Positions 53,290 to 64,000 are shown, counted from the first letter of the stretch. The stretch is 64,000 bases of DNA from Isoetes taiwanensis (GCA_021234155.1 JAJEKV010000016.1:18470698-18534697); one strand, 5' to 3'. Notes: generated from the sequence alone by a model not told the origin. Translations and numbers: made by a program.

Positions 53290-53990
53290 TGACGAAGTTG
53301 TATAGTTAAATATGTATAGACAAAAATCTTGATGTATGTCTATTGTATTCATCTAGACAGGTTGTAGAAGAGTTAAAGAACTCTTTGCGATAAGAAAATA
53401 TATTGATCCTATTGGTTGTTGGGTTTGAGTGGTATTGTAGAGAAGCTTGAAGTAGCATATGTAGATTACCTTTGCCTAATTGAAGGGGAAGCCAAAAATG
53501 GGAGAACTGAAGTGGGGTTAAGTATAGGTTTATTATAGGAAAGCATATCTATTGTTTAGATATAGATTAAGTTGGTAAGTGTAAATGGGCACAAAAATAC
53601 TATTCTTTTGTAGGAATTGAAGTTATTGCATTTGAAGGTTTTGCCCAACATTGTCAAGCTTTGGCAACAAAGTCTTACATTGGAGTTGGGATATTGGGAA
53701 GGGGATGGAGCGACATCAGTTTAAAATCGTGTTGAATGGTCTCTAGAGTCTCCAACAATAACTCACAATGCACAATGGACCAAAAGATCATGTAATTGAT
53801 GAATCCAAATGATAATGAATTTGCATTTGGGTCAATGGTCTAATCCTATATCATCAAGAGATGGCATCAATTTTTTGTGTGCAATTGTTCATATTATATA
53901 TTTAAACATGTACAAAGTCATGGAGACCCATCTAGTCTATTTGCTTCATGACGTGGACCATATAAATGGACTGCAAGTCACTTTGAACTG
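53290..53990. other. Intergenic, nothing recognised
   Basis: AT-rich, no long ORF. It could be the body of the Helitron-like element. No Rep/helicase motifs are seen. Confidence 0.3.
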
Positions 53991-54038
53991 CCATTGTCCG
54001 TGGACGTTAAAAAAACTATTCTATTCTATTCTATTCAT
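53991..54038 (+). mobile_element. Retroposon 3' end with (TATTC)n tail
   Basis: CCGTGGACGTTAAAAAAACTATTCTATTC is the inverse counterpart of the ends at 5.1 and 6.1 kb. The GTGGACGT core followed by an A run and pentanucleotide tail is conserved, here on the plus strand. Confidence 0.5.
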
Positions 54039-54415
54039 AGTTAAACATGTATTTACTAATGGAGATCCACTCTACTCTATTTGCTTCGGATATATATTTG
54101 AACATGTACATGACTAATGGAGACTCATATACTCTATTTGCTTCATGATAGACCATATGAATGGACTATAATATGGCTGCTACAGCGGATGGATTTGAAT
54201 ATGCCATTTATATTTTTAGAAATTCAAACTAAGGTGCAGTGCATTTACTTTGGTCAACCCTATGAACTCTTAAACATCACAAAGTATGCTCACTTGCTTT
54301 GTAACATTACCATTCTTTTAATATATTGCTGACACAGTTCTTCAAAAAAAAAAGTATGCTATAGTGAAATCTAGTGCGATAATTAACTTAGCCTTGTCCA
54401 CATCTTGAAAATTGC
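54039..54415. other. Intergenic with diverged repeats
   Basis: TTAAACATGT or TGAACATGTAC with ATGGAGAYYCAY and TCTATTTGCTTC recurs near 53900, 54040 and 54100, an old low-copy tandem repeat. No gene. Confidence 0.45.
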
Positions 54416-54600
54416 ACATTGCATAGCTACTACATTGAATTGCATTGTTGGTTCTATAGCAATTATGCACAACTACTACATTGAATTGCATTGTTGGTTC
54501 TATAGCAAGTTTGAATTGCATTGTTGGTTTTATAGCGAGTTAGGGACTATTTCATCCATTCAATTCCAATGTTGGTTCTATAGGAAGTTAAGGGGCTATT
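54416..54600. repeat. Irregular tandem repeat GAATTGCATTGTTGGTTCTA
   Basis: The core occurs near 54435, 54484, 54512 and (diverged) 54563, with TATAGCRAGTT spacers. Unit size varies from about 30 to 50 bases. Confidence 0.65.
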
Positions 54601-56620
54601 TTATCCGTGTCTCGCGGCTGCAAGCCTTGTTTCTTATTAATGTGGATTTCCACCCGCCATTGCAAATCAGGCCGTTGCTCCTGCACCATTGCAAATTAGG
54701 CCCTTGCTCCTCGATGAGTCCGTGCCAAAGGTGAGGAGTCGCTCTTTTCGAGAAATGCTGCGTCTGGGGAAAGGCATTAAGTGCAAAGGTGAAAAATGTA
54801 AAGAAAATGTAACAAAATGTTAATTTTTTGGTTGTGATGTGTATGCATTGTCTTCAAAATCTAAAGAGCACGTGAAGGTGAGTAGATGAATTAAAATTTT
54901 AACAAAAGTCTGTGTTACATTTTTTAGGGCTATCAAAGTGACCAATTTGATAGAACGAATCAATCTGTATACATTAAAATTTTTCTGAGAATACATCCCC
55001 TTTAAGGGATTCCTGTTACATGGACAAAAACCTTGTGAGGCCTGTTGCTTCAATAAATGCCATTTCAGCTAAAGCTTACCATGATTTGCCACATAAAACT
55101 CAAAGTCATTGAGACTTTATACATTGATCTGGAGGATCCTGATTTTTCTGTGCAGGGTTGAGCTGGATCAGGAGCTCAGTGCAGTTGAGAAAGGAAGACT
55201 GCTTAGACTCAAGAATAAAAGACCAAGCATTCCAAGCTGTAAACACGACAAAATATTAGAGGCACATCATCATCACTGAAATAGATTTTCAAAATTCTAG
55301 ATTCTGAGGACACCTGCAGGATAGGAAACAAAATAACCTACATTAACCTGCATTTGATGAACTTGGCATAAATCTTATCATGTACCTTTGCATATCTGCA
55401 TATTCCTAAGATTGCCACTAACAGCATATTACTAAGATTGTCACTAACATAATTAATTGATGAGGAGCTTTTAGAGCAATTTAAGCCATTGCGAGCTCAA
55501 ATATCCTGATTATTCATTTCCAAATGCATCCATAAGAATGATCACAGATCTTCTGCTTCCTCAGCCTGATTAACTCTGAAGGTTTCTCATATTTTAACAA
55601 AGTTGGAGAAAAATACATAATAGGTATTGCCGTACATGTGGAAAGGATGAAGAAAAGGGACAAATAACTCAAGTGATACCTCAATAAATAGCTCCAGACT
55701 GCTGACCCCCCAGAAAGATCATTTTGTTTTCTTCGTCTACTTTCCCTCAACAAAAATATCTGGAAAAAGAACATATATCAAATGAGATGGCTCCAAATCT
55801 GTTGAACAGTGGCAAGAAAAGTCGATGTGCTTGCTGATCTAATGGCCAAAAGGATACATTTACACTGGGTTGTTAGAAAAATGCATTATGGTTTCGAATA
55901 CTTAGAATGAACAGGATAACATGGTGTCTTCTTCTTTTGCGTTGGAGGGATAAATGGAGCAGAATTCAAGAACACAGGCTATCAAGCAGAGCTAGAAAGA
56001 AAGGCAGAAGCACAGAGCACAAAGTTCATGGGATTTGACACGCTAAACCTGCAGCAGCAACCATATTTTCGCCATACAATTCCAACATTCTATGCAGCAG
56101 AGAAGAATTGGGAGCAAAACAGTGCAGAAATGGAACCATGAGGTTCAATACTGCTCGTTGTTAAAGCCGAACCCTGTGACATTGCACAAACCATACACAT
56201 AGGATTATCAAAACGACCAAGTGGCTTCCATGCATCGATTCTCAGGCAAAATTTGAACCTGGAGATGCAATTTCTAGACCCCACCTTAGACATATAGCCA
56301 TTTTAGGTGCCCAATTTGCTGTTCCAATGCGCGTTGTCTCTAGGCAACAATCTGAGGGCATATCACTTCAGTAACACTTGCATCAACTCAAATCTTTATG
56401 TCGCCAACCTGCGCATTACAGAGCAATCAAACCTTTTATTTTAGACTACAAATCAAAGTTGTTAAGCTTCACTTTGTAAACCAACTGTTTGGATACCTTT
56501 GCTTGCATACCTCTGAAGCCTTAGAATCCCAATAATCCAGGGTAAAACTTGACCTCCTTGCCCCAAAACGTGTTACACTTCTTGCGCTAAAACATGCCAC
56601 AATTTGATAAGTGTCATGTA
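54601..56620. other. Intergenic, no supported gene
   Basis: Minus-strand ORFs (54820-55053, 55514-55774, 56090-56293) lack known motifs. Composition is more even than in flanking repeats, so unrecognised introns/exons of a minus-strand gene cannot be excluded. Confidence 0.3.
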
Positions 56621-56623
56621 TGC

Positions 56624-57330
56624 AGGAACAGATCTTAGCACACCTCAAGCTGTTGGACATCATCAGATATAGCCATTGCATTGGGTAATTCCTCTGAAGA
56701 AATCATATTACACATAAGGCTATGGGATATACCACCAATAAGGCCATAAGCAATGGAGTATATCAAACGCATAAGGATCATGATTGAAAAGCCAGGAATG
56801 CACAGAGATTGATAAAGTAGTTAAAATACATTTGCAACTTTTGATCTTCCTGATGCAGCAGAGAGATGGAGATTTGCCAAAAGGATCAGTGATTAAGGCT
56901 TTACCGGATGTCCAAAGTAGAAACACTTTTTTGAACGTATGCAGGAACAGATCTTAGCACACCTCAAGATGTTGGACATCATCAGATATAGCCATTGCAT
57001 TGGGTAATTCCTCCACAGAAATCATATCACACATAAGGCTAGGGGATATACCACCAATAAGGCCATAAGCAATGGAGTATATCAAACGCATAAGGATCAT
57101 GATTAAAAAGCCAGGAATGCACAGAGATTGATAAAGTAGTTAAAATACATTTGCAACTTTTGATCTTCCTGATGCAGCAGAGAGATGGAGCTTTGCCAGA
57201 AGGATCAGTGATTAAGGCTTTACTGGATGTCCAAATATATGTTTGAATGGGGTATCTATCTTTGCCAGAAGGATCAGTGATTAAGGCTTTACTGGATGTC
57301 CAAAGTAGAAACACTTTTTTGCCAAAGATA
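56624..57330. repeat. 317-bp tandem duplication with a partial third unit
   Basis: Unit 1 (about 56624-56940) and unit 2 (56941-57257) share CAGGAACAGATCTTAGCACA and more than 95% of positions. An 84-base part ending TTTACTGGATGTCCAAA is repeated again to 57330. In both units the minus strand has the same small open frame (MILMRLIYSIAYGLIGGIS, then EELPNAMAISDDVQ). The few differences between copies keep it open, but I recognise no family and no acceptor precedes it. Confidence 0.8.
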
Positions 57331-58926
57331 TATTTGAATGGGGTATCTATCGTACAACAGCAAGAAAACTTGCAAAAATTCGTTAGCCACATATACCTTC
57401 TTGGATAAGCGTCTGCCATGAATCTCTAGAGGCAGTAGCAAAGAACACAATGATGCCAAATCAAAGAAGGCATTACAATCAAGTCCACGTCAAAAACAAC
57501 CCAAAGCAGAAGTAAAATAAGCACAAAAAATGGGTGCAGCAATGACGATGAGAACAATAACAGGGTTATCTTTTTGATACTCTGCGATGACACATTTTTG
57601 TTATATGTTTTTGCCTATAAACTGTCACCTCAATATAAACCCTTTCAAAAATGGTCTTTTCCTTTGAGGTTTTTTCTTTGTAGAACATGATCTTAACGAA
57701 GAGAACAGCCTTTGGAAACTGAGAACGAAAGGCAGGATGTAATTTAGAGGCACTTTGAGGAAGAGCAAACACAAAGAAAAAACATTTCCTCTAAAAAATC
57801 AACTAAAGTAGTCAAATAAATTATCTTGTAACTCTTACACGTTCGCTATAGAACCTAACAAAAGGATCTTCAAACTCTAGCATTCCTGGAGTATAGCATC
57901 AAGACTGAAACAAAGAAGATGTTACCTGATATTTGGACCACAAATTTTACCATACAAAGTTTGACCACAATCTGATACCATCACCATGCCGCTAGATGTG
58001 CAAAACGCTTGCTGGACCTTGTTTAAGCCCTGAACATGGAAATGGATTGAAGAGTTGGTTGGATTCAGGTGTTATCCAACTTGCGACCTAACCCTGCTCC
58101 ACCATAGTTGCTCCACCAAGTACCTGATGTTAAAGACACCATACGAATGAGCATGGTCATTTTGAACTTCAAAAAAAGAAAGCAAAAATACCTGTTATTT
58201 GCCACAACGACCATGTTGAAAAGCCAGTTGTTAAGACTGGAGCCAGAACTGCTACTGATTTGCAATGGCCGGAATCGCAACCTCAAGGCAGATCCGTCGA
58301 CTCTAAAATGCAAAATATCATCTGAATGAATTGCTGCATAGAACCCTGGCTATGCAGAGCCAAGACTGGAAGCGAACCTGTTCAAACACACGTTCAGAAA
58401 CCCCGAAGCTACCTGTAAAGCAAGTTAGTGGCCGAAATTGCAGCCTAAAGGCCGATTCATCCACTCCAAATTACAAAATGCCATCTATTGCACATAAATT
58501 TACAAAGCACCTGATGAATAAAGCATGCCAATCCAATTGGCGAACATGCATGGGGCGACAGCTGCAAGAAGGGATATGGGCATCTGCTGAAGTCTCGGAA
58601 TCGATACCCCAAAACCTAGAATTTAGTAATCAAACGCAAAAACCACAAACTCGATTTTTGGAATACCTGGAAAGTTTCCCGGCAGCTAAAAGCTTCTAGA
58701 CCTTAGAAAACTAACCTGAAAAAAAAATCAAAAAAGTTTTCGGCATGCCGGAAAAACCAAATTTAAACAATAGATTTGCAAGTTCTAGGGTAAGTTTTCT
58801 TCCCGACCTCCTTGTGTCTTTTCCTGCCTCCTCCAGTCACCATAGCTGCCGGATTTGAATTGCTTCTGCCATAGCCAGATTTCTGCCTTTGTTCATCAGT
58901 TCCTCTCTCCTCTACTTCCATAAGCC
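57331..58926. other. Intergenic, no supported gene
   Basis: No ORF with known motifs. 58330-58690 contains a 122-codon plus-strand ORF rich in Ser/Lys/Gln with repeated GGCCGRAATYGCARCCTMAA blocks (58269 and 58432), best explained as a diverged duplication. Confidence 0.3.
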
Positions 58927-59337
58927 ATGTCTCGTACCATGCAATCCCAGACTTATAACACGCTTGACATCACACAGCTATTTGCCGAAATCGGAAACAA
59001 CCTTGCCAAAGACCCCCAGAAGGTTGAGCTCCTTCTCGACCAATTAGTCCATAATTTCCTAGTGGGAGGACGGATACCTTACCCTGTCTTCCATCTGATA
59101 GAGAGGTTTTTGCTCAAACTCAGCGCTACCCGTGAAGCATACACACTGGTGGAGCAGCCAGATCAAGTCCTGACACTCATCAAGTACTATCCCCCTGAGT
59201 CGGCGACCATTAGTGATGAGGAAGCCGCGAGGGTGGAAGCACGGAAAGTTATGAACTTGGCCAAAGGGGCAGATCCACAAGAAGTGGCCAGTGGGGACCC
59301 AGGAGACAGGGGTGCCTCCCTTGTACTTTTACGATGA
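58927..59337 (+). CDS. Degenerate-looking ORF of unknown family
   Basis: 136 codons starting MSRTMQSQTYNTLDITQLFA, with IPYPVFHLIERFLLKLSATR and a helical C-terminal part. The GC-richer, codon-like composition matches the retroelement-related ORFs at 60.8-62.3 kb, and it may be an N-terminal piece of the same decayed polyprotein. Downstream it runs into frameshifted sequence. Confidence 0.3.
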   Translation: MSRTMQSQTYNTLDITQLFAEIGNNLAKDPQKVELLLDQLVHNFLVGGRIPYPVFHLIERFLLKLSATREAYTLVEQPDQVLTLIKYYPPESATISDEEAARVEARKVMNLAKGADPQEVASGDPGDRGASLVLLR

Positions 59338-59423
59338 GGAGACTGAGATTTCCTATGGGATAATTTCCCTGACAATATTACTTCTGATCTCCAGTAAGTT
59401 AGAAAGAGCTAGAAATCACTGAG

Positions 59424-59700
59424 ATGCATAGAAGGACTGAAGTCTGCCAAGCCCTGGAGAGACATGCCCAGAGGGATGCAGAGCGAGCAATTGAGAATAA
59501 GCTAAGAAGAATGCCGACCAACTCGAGCCACGTACAATTAAACGAAGATGAAAAAGGTACGTCGCACAAGCTGGGAGGTAACTATAAGGAACGCCTCCAA
59601 GCTATGGGCGGGGTAGGCAAGGCCACATCTTGTAGTCGATGCCAAGATCGGGTCAATGTGGCTGGTCATCGTTCCACGGCCGATAAGACCCTCCCTAAGC
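59424..59700 (+). other. Short open segment upstream of the H3-like pseudogene
   Basis: Encodes a basic segment (EVCQALERHAQRDAERAIEN, later [17 protein letters not shown]). The last part may correspond to an H3 N-terminal tail, since it runs directly into the KKPHRW segment, but the ARTKQTA start is not recognisable. Confidence 0.3.
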
Positions 59701-59713
59701 CGTCAGCTCCAAG

Positions 59714-60015
59714 AAGAAGCCTCATAGGTGGAAACCTAGCACCGTAGCTCTGTGGGAGATTCGGAAGTATCAAAAGTCCATCGAGCTCCTGTTATGCAAG
59801 TTATCGTTCCAATGACGGTTCGAGAAATTGTCCAAGAATTTAAGACCGACCTCATATTCCAGACCCATGCCAACCTTGCCTTGCAGGAGGCCACGAAGGA
59901 CTATTTAGTGGCTCTTTTTAGTGATGCCAACCTTTGCGCTATCCATGTTAAGTGCATTACAATAATGCCAAAGGATTTGCACCTCGCCCGAAGGATTAGA
60001 AGGGATCACCGATAG
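59714..60015 (+). pseudogene. Histone H3-like pseudogene
   Basis: Frame 1 reads [20 protein letters not shown] and [13 protein letters not shown] then TGA. One base over, frame 2 reads [40 protein letters not shown] and [20 protein letters not shown], then RRDHR and a stop at 60013-60015. This is the complete histone fold of H3 (alpha-N to alpha-3), with one frameshift at 59813. Differences from canonical H3 include LFSD for LFED and VKC for AKR. It has no introns. The order matches canonical H3, not CENH3, because loop 1 has no insertion. Probably a processed pseudogene or a decayed divergent H3. Confidence 0.85.
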
Positions 60016-60149
60016 TATGATCATCACACTTTTGTTTTGTGCCTTGTTTGGCTATAAATGTAAATCTTTTTGTCGTGTATATTGTATGCGCATTTGTGGA
60101 AATTGGCTCACCTATTCAGAGGAAAAAGAAGAAAGAGGGATTACGAAAC

Positions 60150-60697
60150 AGGGAATAAATTACTAATCGCATATTTCTTATTAGCCAGAATGACTTTAGC
60201 TAAACTTGCTCGATATTAATCCCAAAACTTTCTATGGTTTAGCTAAACTCTAAATATTTTTCCTCTCATACTTTCTAGCGTTAGGCTAAACTAACCCAAA
60301 CATCATCCCAAAAATTTCCACTTATTTTTGTCATTTTCATTGTGAAAATATTTTAAAATAATGGTAATTAGCAAAATCTATGATTCAAATTAATTTATAA
60401 TGCTAGAAACTAAAGTACTAATCATATATTTCTTATAAACTAGAATGATATTAGCTAAACTAGCCCGAATTTCATTCTAAAAGTTTCTATAGTTTAGCTA
60501 AACAATACAAAATTTCACTCTCTTACTTTCTAGCATTTGGCTAAAGAGCTCCAGGGTTGGTGCAATCCAGAAAAAAGTTAAGCGAAAATTATTATTTTTT
60601 TCCCAATTTTTTCCATTTACTTTAGCCAATTTTTTTAAAAAATGTGCTAAAAAAATCGCCAAATAGCTAAGTTTAGCCCTTAAATTATTCCATGTTA
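60150..60697. mobile_element. MITE-like repeat, copy 2
   Basis: Counterpart of 9400-10003. Begins GGGAATAAATTACTAATCGC and ends with the reverse complement of GGAATAATTTAAGG. It is missing about 50 bases present in copy 1 after CATCCCAAAAATTTC. The two tandem halves and TTTAGCTAAAC motifs are conserved. Confidence 0.65.
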
Positions 60698-60717
60698 CGA
60701 AATGAATAAATAAAATA

Positions 60718-60782
60718 AATAATAGAGAAAACATAAATGATAATAAATAATAATAATAATAATAACAATAATAATAATAAAT
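60718..60782. repeat. AT-rich microsatellite (AATAAT)n
   Basis: AATAAA/AATAAT units, best as TAATAATAATAATAATAAC. Directly follows the MITE. Confidence 0.8.
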
Positions 60783-60902
60783 AGCCAACAATGAGTTGAC
60801 TGGAAGTTACTCTATTTGAAATTCACTTTTGTTTTAGGGTTCCTACTTCCTCTTCATCTTCCTCAAGCGCCTTCTCTCCGTCTGTTTCTTTGGTCCTGCT
60901 TC

Positions 60903-61800
60903 ATGGATTTCTCTGCACGCCAACAGTGGTACCTGGATGGGAAACATTGGGATCTGCAGGTTCCCTTTGAGCTTCTCCGTCTCTATCTACTTCAGGATAT
61001 AGATCTTATTAGCAACATGCAAGCCCACCCCGACTACGTTGGGTTTTTCGAGTTCTACATCCAAGACATGGTTCCCCAGTATATTCAACACGGAGATCCT
61101 CCACAGCTATACCTTAGCCAAGAAATCTTACTGCAGATAATGGGGGACGACCGACACACCTCCAACATCCTCAGGGGCATTATTAGATGGGCTAAGCATC
61201 CCCCCGTTATATGCTTGGATGACCAAACTTATTTTGAGGTCCACTATGTCCCTAGCCATTTTAATAGACCAGTACGTCGAAGATGAGGATATCCCCGCCG
61301 AGAAAGGGAAGATGCAGATTTCCTCGCCTGAAGAGGAGGATGAGTGCATCAGCCAGGCCAATTTTGTCCGATGGAAGCAATTGGTAGAAGAAATGCCAAT
61401 ACCCAGGAGGTAGGAATCCAAGCTTACTGGCCTGAATACCATACCTATAGTTTATGTCAATGGGCAGGAGTATCTTCTGCTTGATGACATTATGTGGACC
61501 TACTATGTTATTGCTAACTTTAAGCACAAATGAAAGACTGAGATCCTCTACGAGTTTGCTGAGTATTGCATGAGCGACTTCCTTGATTTTTTCCCAGTTG
61601 AGTTTCTGCCACTATTAAACTTCTAGCCAGAGGATATTGAGCCCATGGACACCCTCCTAAGACTTCGATACTTGATGTTGCAGGGTGCCCCATCAGAACT
61701 GCCTGCAGAAGCTTTCGTAGCTATGGGACCTCACGTTCCCGATATCAATAATGTTGAGGTCACCATGGAACCCGATGAGGAAGGGGAGGACTCATTGGAA
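60903..61800 (+). pseudogene. Decayed retroelement-type ORF
   Basis: The frame from the ATG at 60903 reads MDFSARQQWYLDGKHWDLQV, PFELLRLYLLQDIDLISNMQ and LQIMGDDRHTSNILRGIIRW, then a one-base shift continues with SLAILIDQYVEDEDIPAEKG and further shifts and stops (QEYLLLDDIMWTYYVIANFK). The composition is coding-like across 0.9 kb. I do not recognise the family; it resembles the long N-terminal ORFs that precede gag in some plant gypsy elements. Confidence 0.35.
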
Positions 61801-61848
61801 AATAAGGATCATGCTTGAGAAGAGAAACAGAAAGCCAAAGAAGAAGAA

Positions 61849-62349
61849 ATGTCTGTGGACATTGGCAAAGAAGTCGACACTGCCACTTCGGATGAAGCAA
61901 AGGCCCTCGGTAACCATATCTCGCGCTTCTTCCTATCTGCATTTCAGGAAGGGCAGGTCCTCTTTGTTGCATGGGACCTTGCTCCAGATGCTGAGGCATC
62001 ATGGGCGGCACTTCATGTTTTATCCGCATTGGCAGGTCATAAAAAGATAAATTACTGCACGTCTACTCTTGTGTTGGTACATCGGGACCTTGCCATTGCT
62101 GCCCTAGGCTAGGACATCACGGTGTGGATGAGTATAAAATTGCTCGTAGCAGCACCGTTGGCTACCGCCTTCCCCCCAGATGTTGCATCTGCAGCTGCTC
62201 TCACCATCAGCCTAGGCACGTCACCTTACTTTGGCACCCACGAGCACCTGAGCCTCCAACTCCCATGGAGGAATATGCAAGGCTTAGCTCTTGAGTATTC
62301 TTATATACAAATTGTTCACCTTCGAGCACTAGACCCTGTAAAGCCATAG
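61849..62349 (+). pseudogene. Continuation of decayed retroelement ORF
   Basis: Reads MSVDIGKEVDTATSDEAKAL, WDLAPDAEASWAALHVLSAL, then after a stop VASAAALTISLGTSPYFGTH. Ala-rich with heptad-like spacing. It lies between the preceding ORF and the gag-like region on the same strand. Family not recognised. Confidence 0.3.
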
Positions 62350-62540
62350 TTGGCATTTTCTAATATTATATAGTATAAATTTTAATGTTTTGTGAATTCC
62401 TTGATAACTCAATTATGGATGATCTTGGTATATATCAAATTATTCTTTTTCCATGCACACATTTCATCTACCATTTCCTTCTTTCTGACATAGATGGCAT
62501 AAGAAATCCACCATGGGCAACCCCACTAGACCCTGGCTGA

Positions 62541-63610
62541 TTGATGCTCGAGCAAGTGTTAGCCCTCATAAAGCATCAAATGGTCGAGCTTCAGGTCTAT
62601 GTCCTTCAGAGGCACCCTCTACCCGTAGTTCTAGAGTATGGCCCTGAAGTCCCCACGACTGAACTTAACCAAGTACCCCACCTACACCACCAAGAGCTGC
62701 CACTGGCCCAGCATGTTCTAAGCTCGTCCCTAGCTCTTCTACATCTGATTCCAGCTCAGAGTCTTCAGATTCAGAAATAGATCTTGTCAAATCCACTAAA
62801 AAGAATTATCAGAGGACAGTCGACTCTACCATTACTAGTATCTGAGAGAACTGCAAACTTGCTCAATTTTTGGGAAAGTCTAGGTCTGGTATGAGAGTCA
62901 TGGCTAGAAAGAATACATGAGTTTGGACAATCCTATGGCATGACCGAGAAGGATATCGGCAAAGTCGCAAGTACCAACCTTACAGGCCTCTGCACGTATA
63001 TGGTGAAAGGGCTATGTTAGGACTCATGGACTGATAAGGACCAAATTTAGGTTTAAAAAATTTGCAATAGATAAAACGAGCACATTGACGCCAATAGATA
63101 CAAACCTTTTACCGCCTGTAATAGATGAACATGTCAGTACAAGTCTATGCGGATGAATTTATGCAGTTACACCTCTATGTTTCCAACATTACTGAGCGCC
63201 GTGCAGTTGAAGGGTATATTGAAGGGTTATCTCCCACCCTAAAGAAACTAGTATGCATGATCGACCCCAGAACCATTATAAAAGCTGAGGATAAAGCTCT
63301 TAACCTAGAAGAAGAGGCCCCAAAATATTCATACCAACGTTCCTCAACTTTTGGGGGAACTAGAGCCCATACGCCTTACAAAGCACGTTCACCTAGTCCA
63401 GGACCCACACAACGGTCTTCCTACATGAAGAATGATAAGAAGGTGAGCTTTAATGTTCCAGACAAGCTAGCAAATTCTACCAGAGCTATGCAACAGATTC
63501 TCCAGTCTATTCCCAAGGAAGCCTGAGAACAATTAAAGAGGGACAAAGCGTGTTATCATTGTTTTCGACCAGGGCACCGCATGTAAGAATGTCCCTATGT
63601 GACCCAAGCA
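62541..63610 (+). pseudogene. Ty3/gypsy-type gag with zinc knuckle
   Basis: The best part is 63125-63595: MSVQVYADEFMQLHLYVSNI, RRAVEGYIEGLSPTLKKLVC and ALNLEEEAPKYSYQ, matching the gag segment with F-x-L-x-x-Y-V and F/Y-x-x-GL-P. After a stop comes KACYHCFRPGHRM-stop-ECP, the CCHC zinc knuckle (C-X2-C-X4-H-X4-C, one position being a stop codon). The frame upstream is broken many times. It is terminated by the TRIM insertion at 63611. Confidence 0.65.
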
Positions 63611-64000
63611 TGTAAACGGACCCATGGAGACCACTCGAGTGGATCTTGGTATCACAATTTTTGAGACACCAACATAAATGAATAGAAGCGACTGCTCATA
63701 AACGTCTAGACGGTTTTGCCCAGTTGGCTAAGGGCATGTCGGTTAGGAACGTTACATTTGGTATCAGATCAGGGCTCGAGTTCGAGTCTCCATGACCCGG
63801 AATACCGTTGGATGCTAGGCCATGACTTAGTCTTGAACATAGTGTGGTCTATGATCTTGTGATTCTCGAGGATGAGCATAGTTCTAGTGGGAGAGATTGT
63901 AACGGACCCACGGAGATCGCGCAAGTGGATCTTGGTGTCGCGTTCCCCAGACACCGGCATAAATGGGTAGAAGCGATTACTCATAAACGTTTAGACAGTT
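63611..64000 (+). mobile_element. TRIM element (miniature LTR retrotransposon), 3' end beyond the window
   Basis: The 5' LTR (63611-63756, 146 bases) starts TGTAAACGGACCC and ends GTTACA. It is followed by TT and a primer site TGGTATCAGA (63759-63768), a 141-base interior without ORF, a purine-rich AGTGGGAGAGAT polypurine tract, and a 3' LTR starting TGTAACGGACCC at 63898. The 3' LTR is cut by the window end after 103 bases. The LTRs differ by about 15%, so it is old. The size and layout are those of TRIMs. It sits inside the gag relic. Confidence 0.8.

Noticed and set aside
59714-60015. CENH3 gene
   Set aside because: The LFSD motif is CENH3-like, but loop 1 lacks the CENH3 insertion and the rest matches canonical H3; also frameshifted.
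9400-60697. The 9.4 and 60.15 kb repeats as a pair of LTRs of one element
   Set aside because: They are 50 kb apart, have no TG...CA ends, and lack a primer site or polypurine tract; they are independent MITE-like copies.

Overview
The window is nuclear DNA from a vascular plant. The supporting evidence is a single-exon F-box gene with the GID2/SLEEPY1 gibberellin-signalling signature, an intron-containing LITAF-domain gene with plant GILP architecture, plant-type alpha-1,4-glycosyltransferase remains, and dense layers of plant LINEs, SINEs, MITEs, TRIM and Ty3/gypsy relics. The low gene density and the heavy retroelement load with nested insertions fit a large-genome plant; a gymnosperm is my best guess and a fern is an alternative. 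The species cannot be fixed from the sequence.

Layout. 0-10 kb: tandem repeats, the F-box gene (1810-2382, minus), three LINE 3' ends carrying pentanucleotide tails, a LINE C-terminal fragment, an LTR-like block (8.5-9.4 kb) and a 600-bp MITE-like repeat with a second copy at 60 kb. 10-16 kb: a 2.2-kb element with inverted-repeat arms enclosing an array of a 16-bp palindrome, a SINE-like insertion with an 18-bp direct repeat, and a G/C-rich MITE with an 8-bp target duplication. 16-23 kb: short tandem duplications, then a glycosyltransferase pseudogene split by a 5'-truncated LINE. 23-29 kb: mostly unannotatable, with one MITE.

Centre of the window, 29.03-43.25 kb: a nested construction. A 5'-truncated LINE (16-bp target duplication, poly-A tail) contains a foldback MITE and, inside its reverse transcriptase, a 9.66-kb TIR DNA transposon (4-bp duplication ATGC). 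Removing the transposon and one ATGC restores the RT frame exactly. The transposon carries two decayed convergent genes: a plus-strand gene region with a Ulp1/C48 cysteine protease relic, and a minus-strand gene with DFAENY, FSDGA and HGK/GEHDG motifs that resembles an uncharacterised transposon-associated protein family and is a candidate DDE-like transposase. Each gene has a CCA-rich tract on its sense strand. This is the most unusual system in the window.

43-64 kb: low-information DNA, a SINE (47.3 kb), the three-exon LITAF gene (48.5-49.9 kb, minus), a gypsy RT/RNase H relic with a mutated catalytic site beside an LTR and tRNA-iMet-type primer site, a Helitron-like 3' terminus, a 317-bp tandem duplication, a histone H3-like pseudogene, degenerate retroelement ORFs ending in a gag zinc knuckle, and a TRIM element running off the window end.

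Only the F-box and LITAF genes look intact. Everything else that codes is mobile or decayed.
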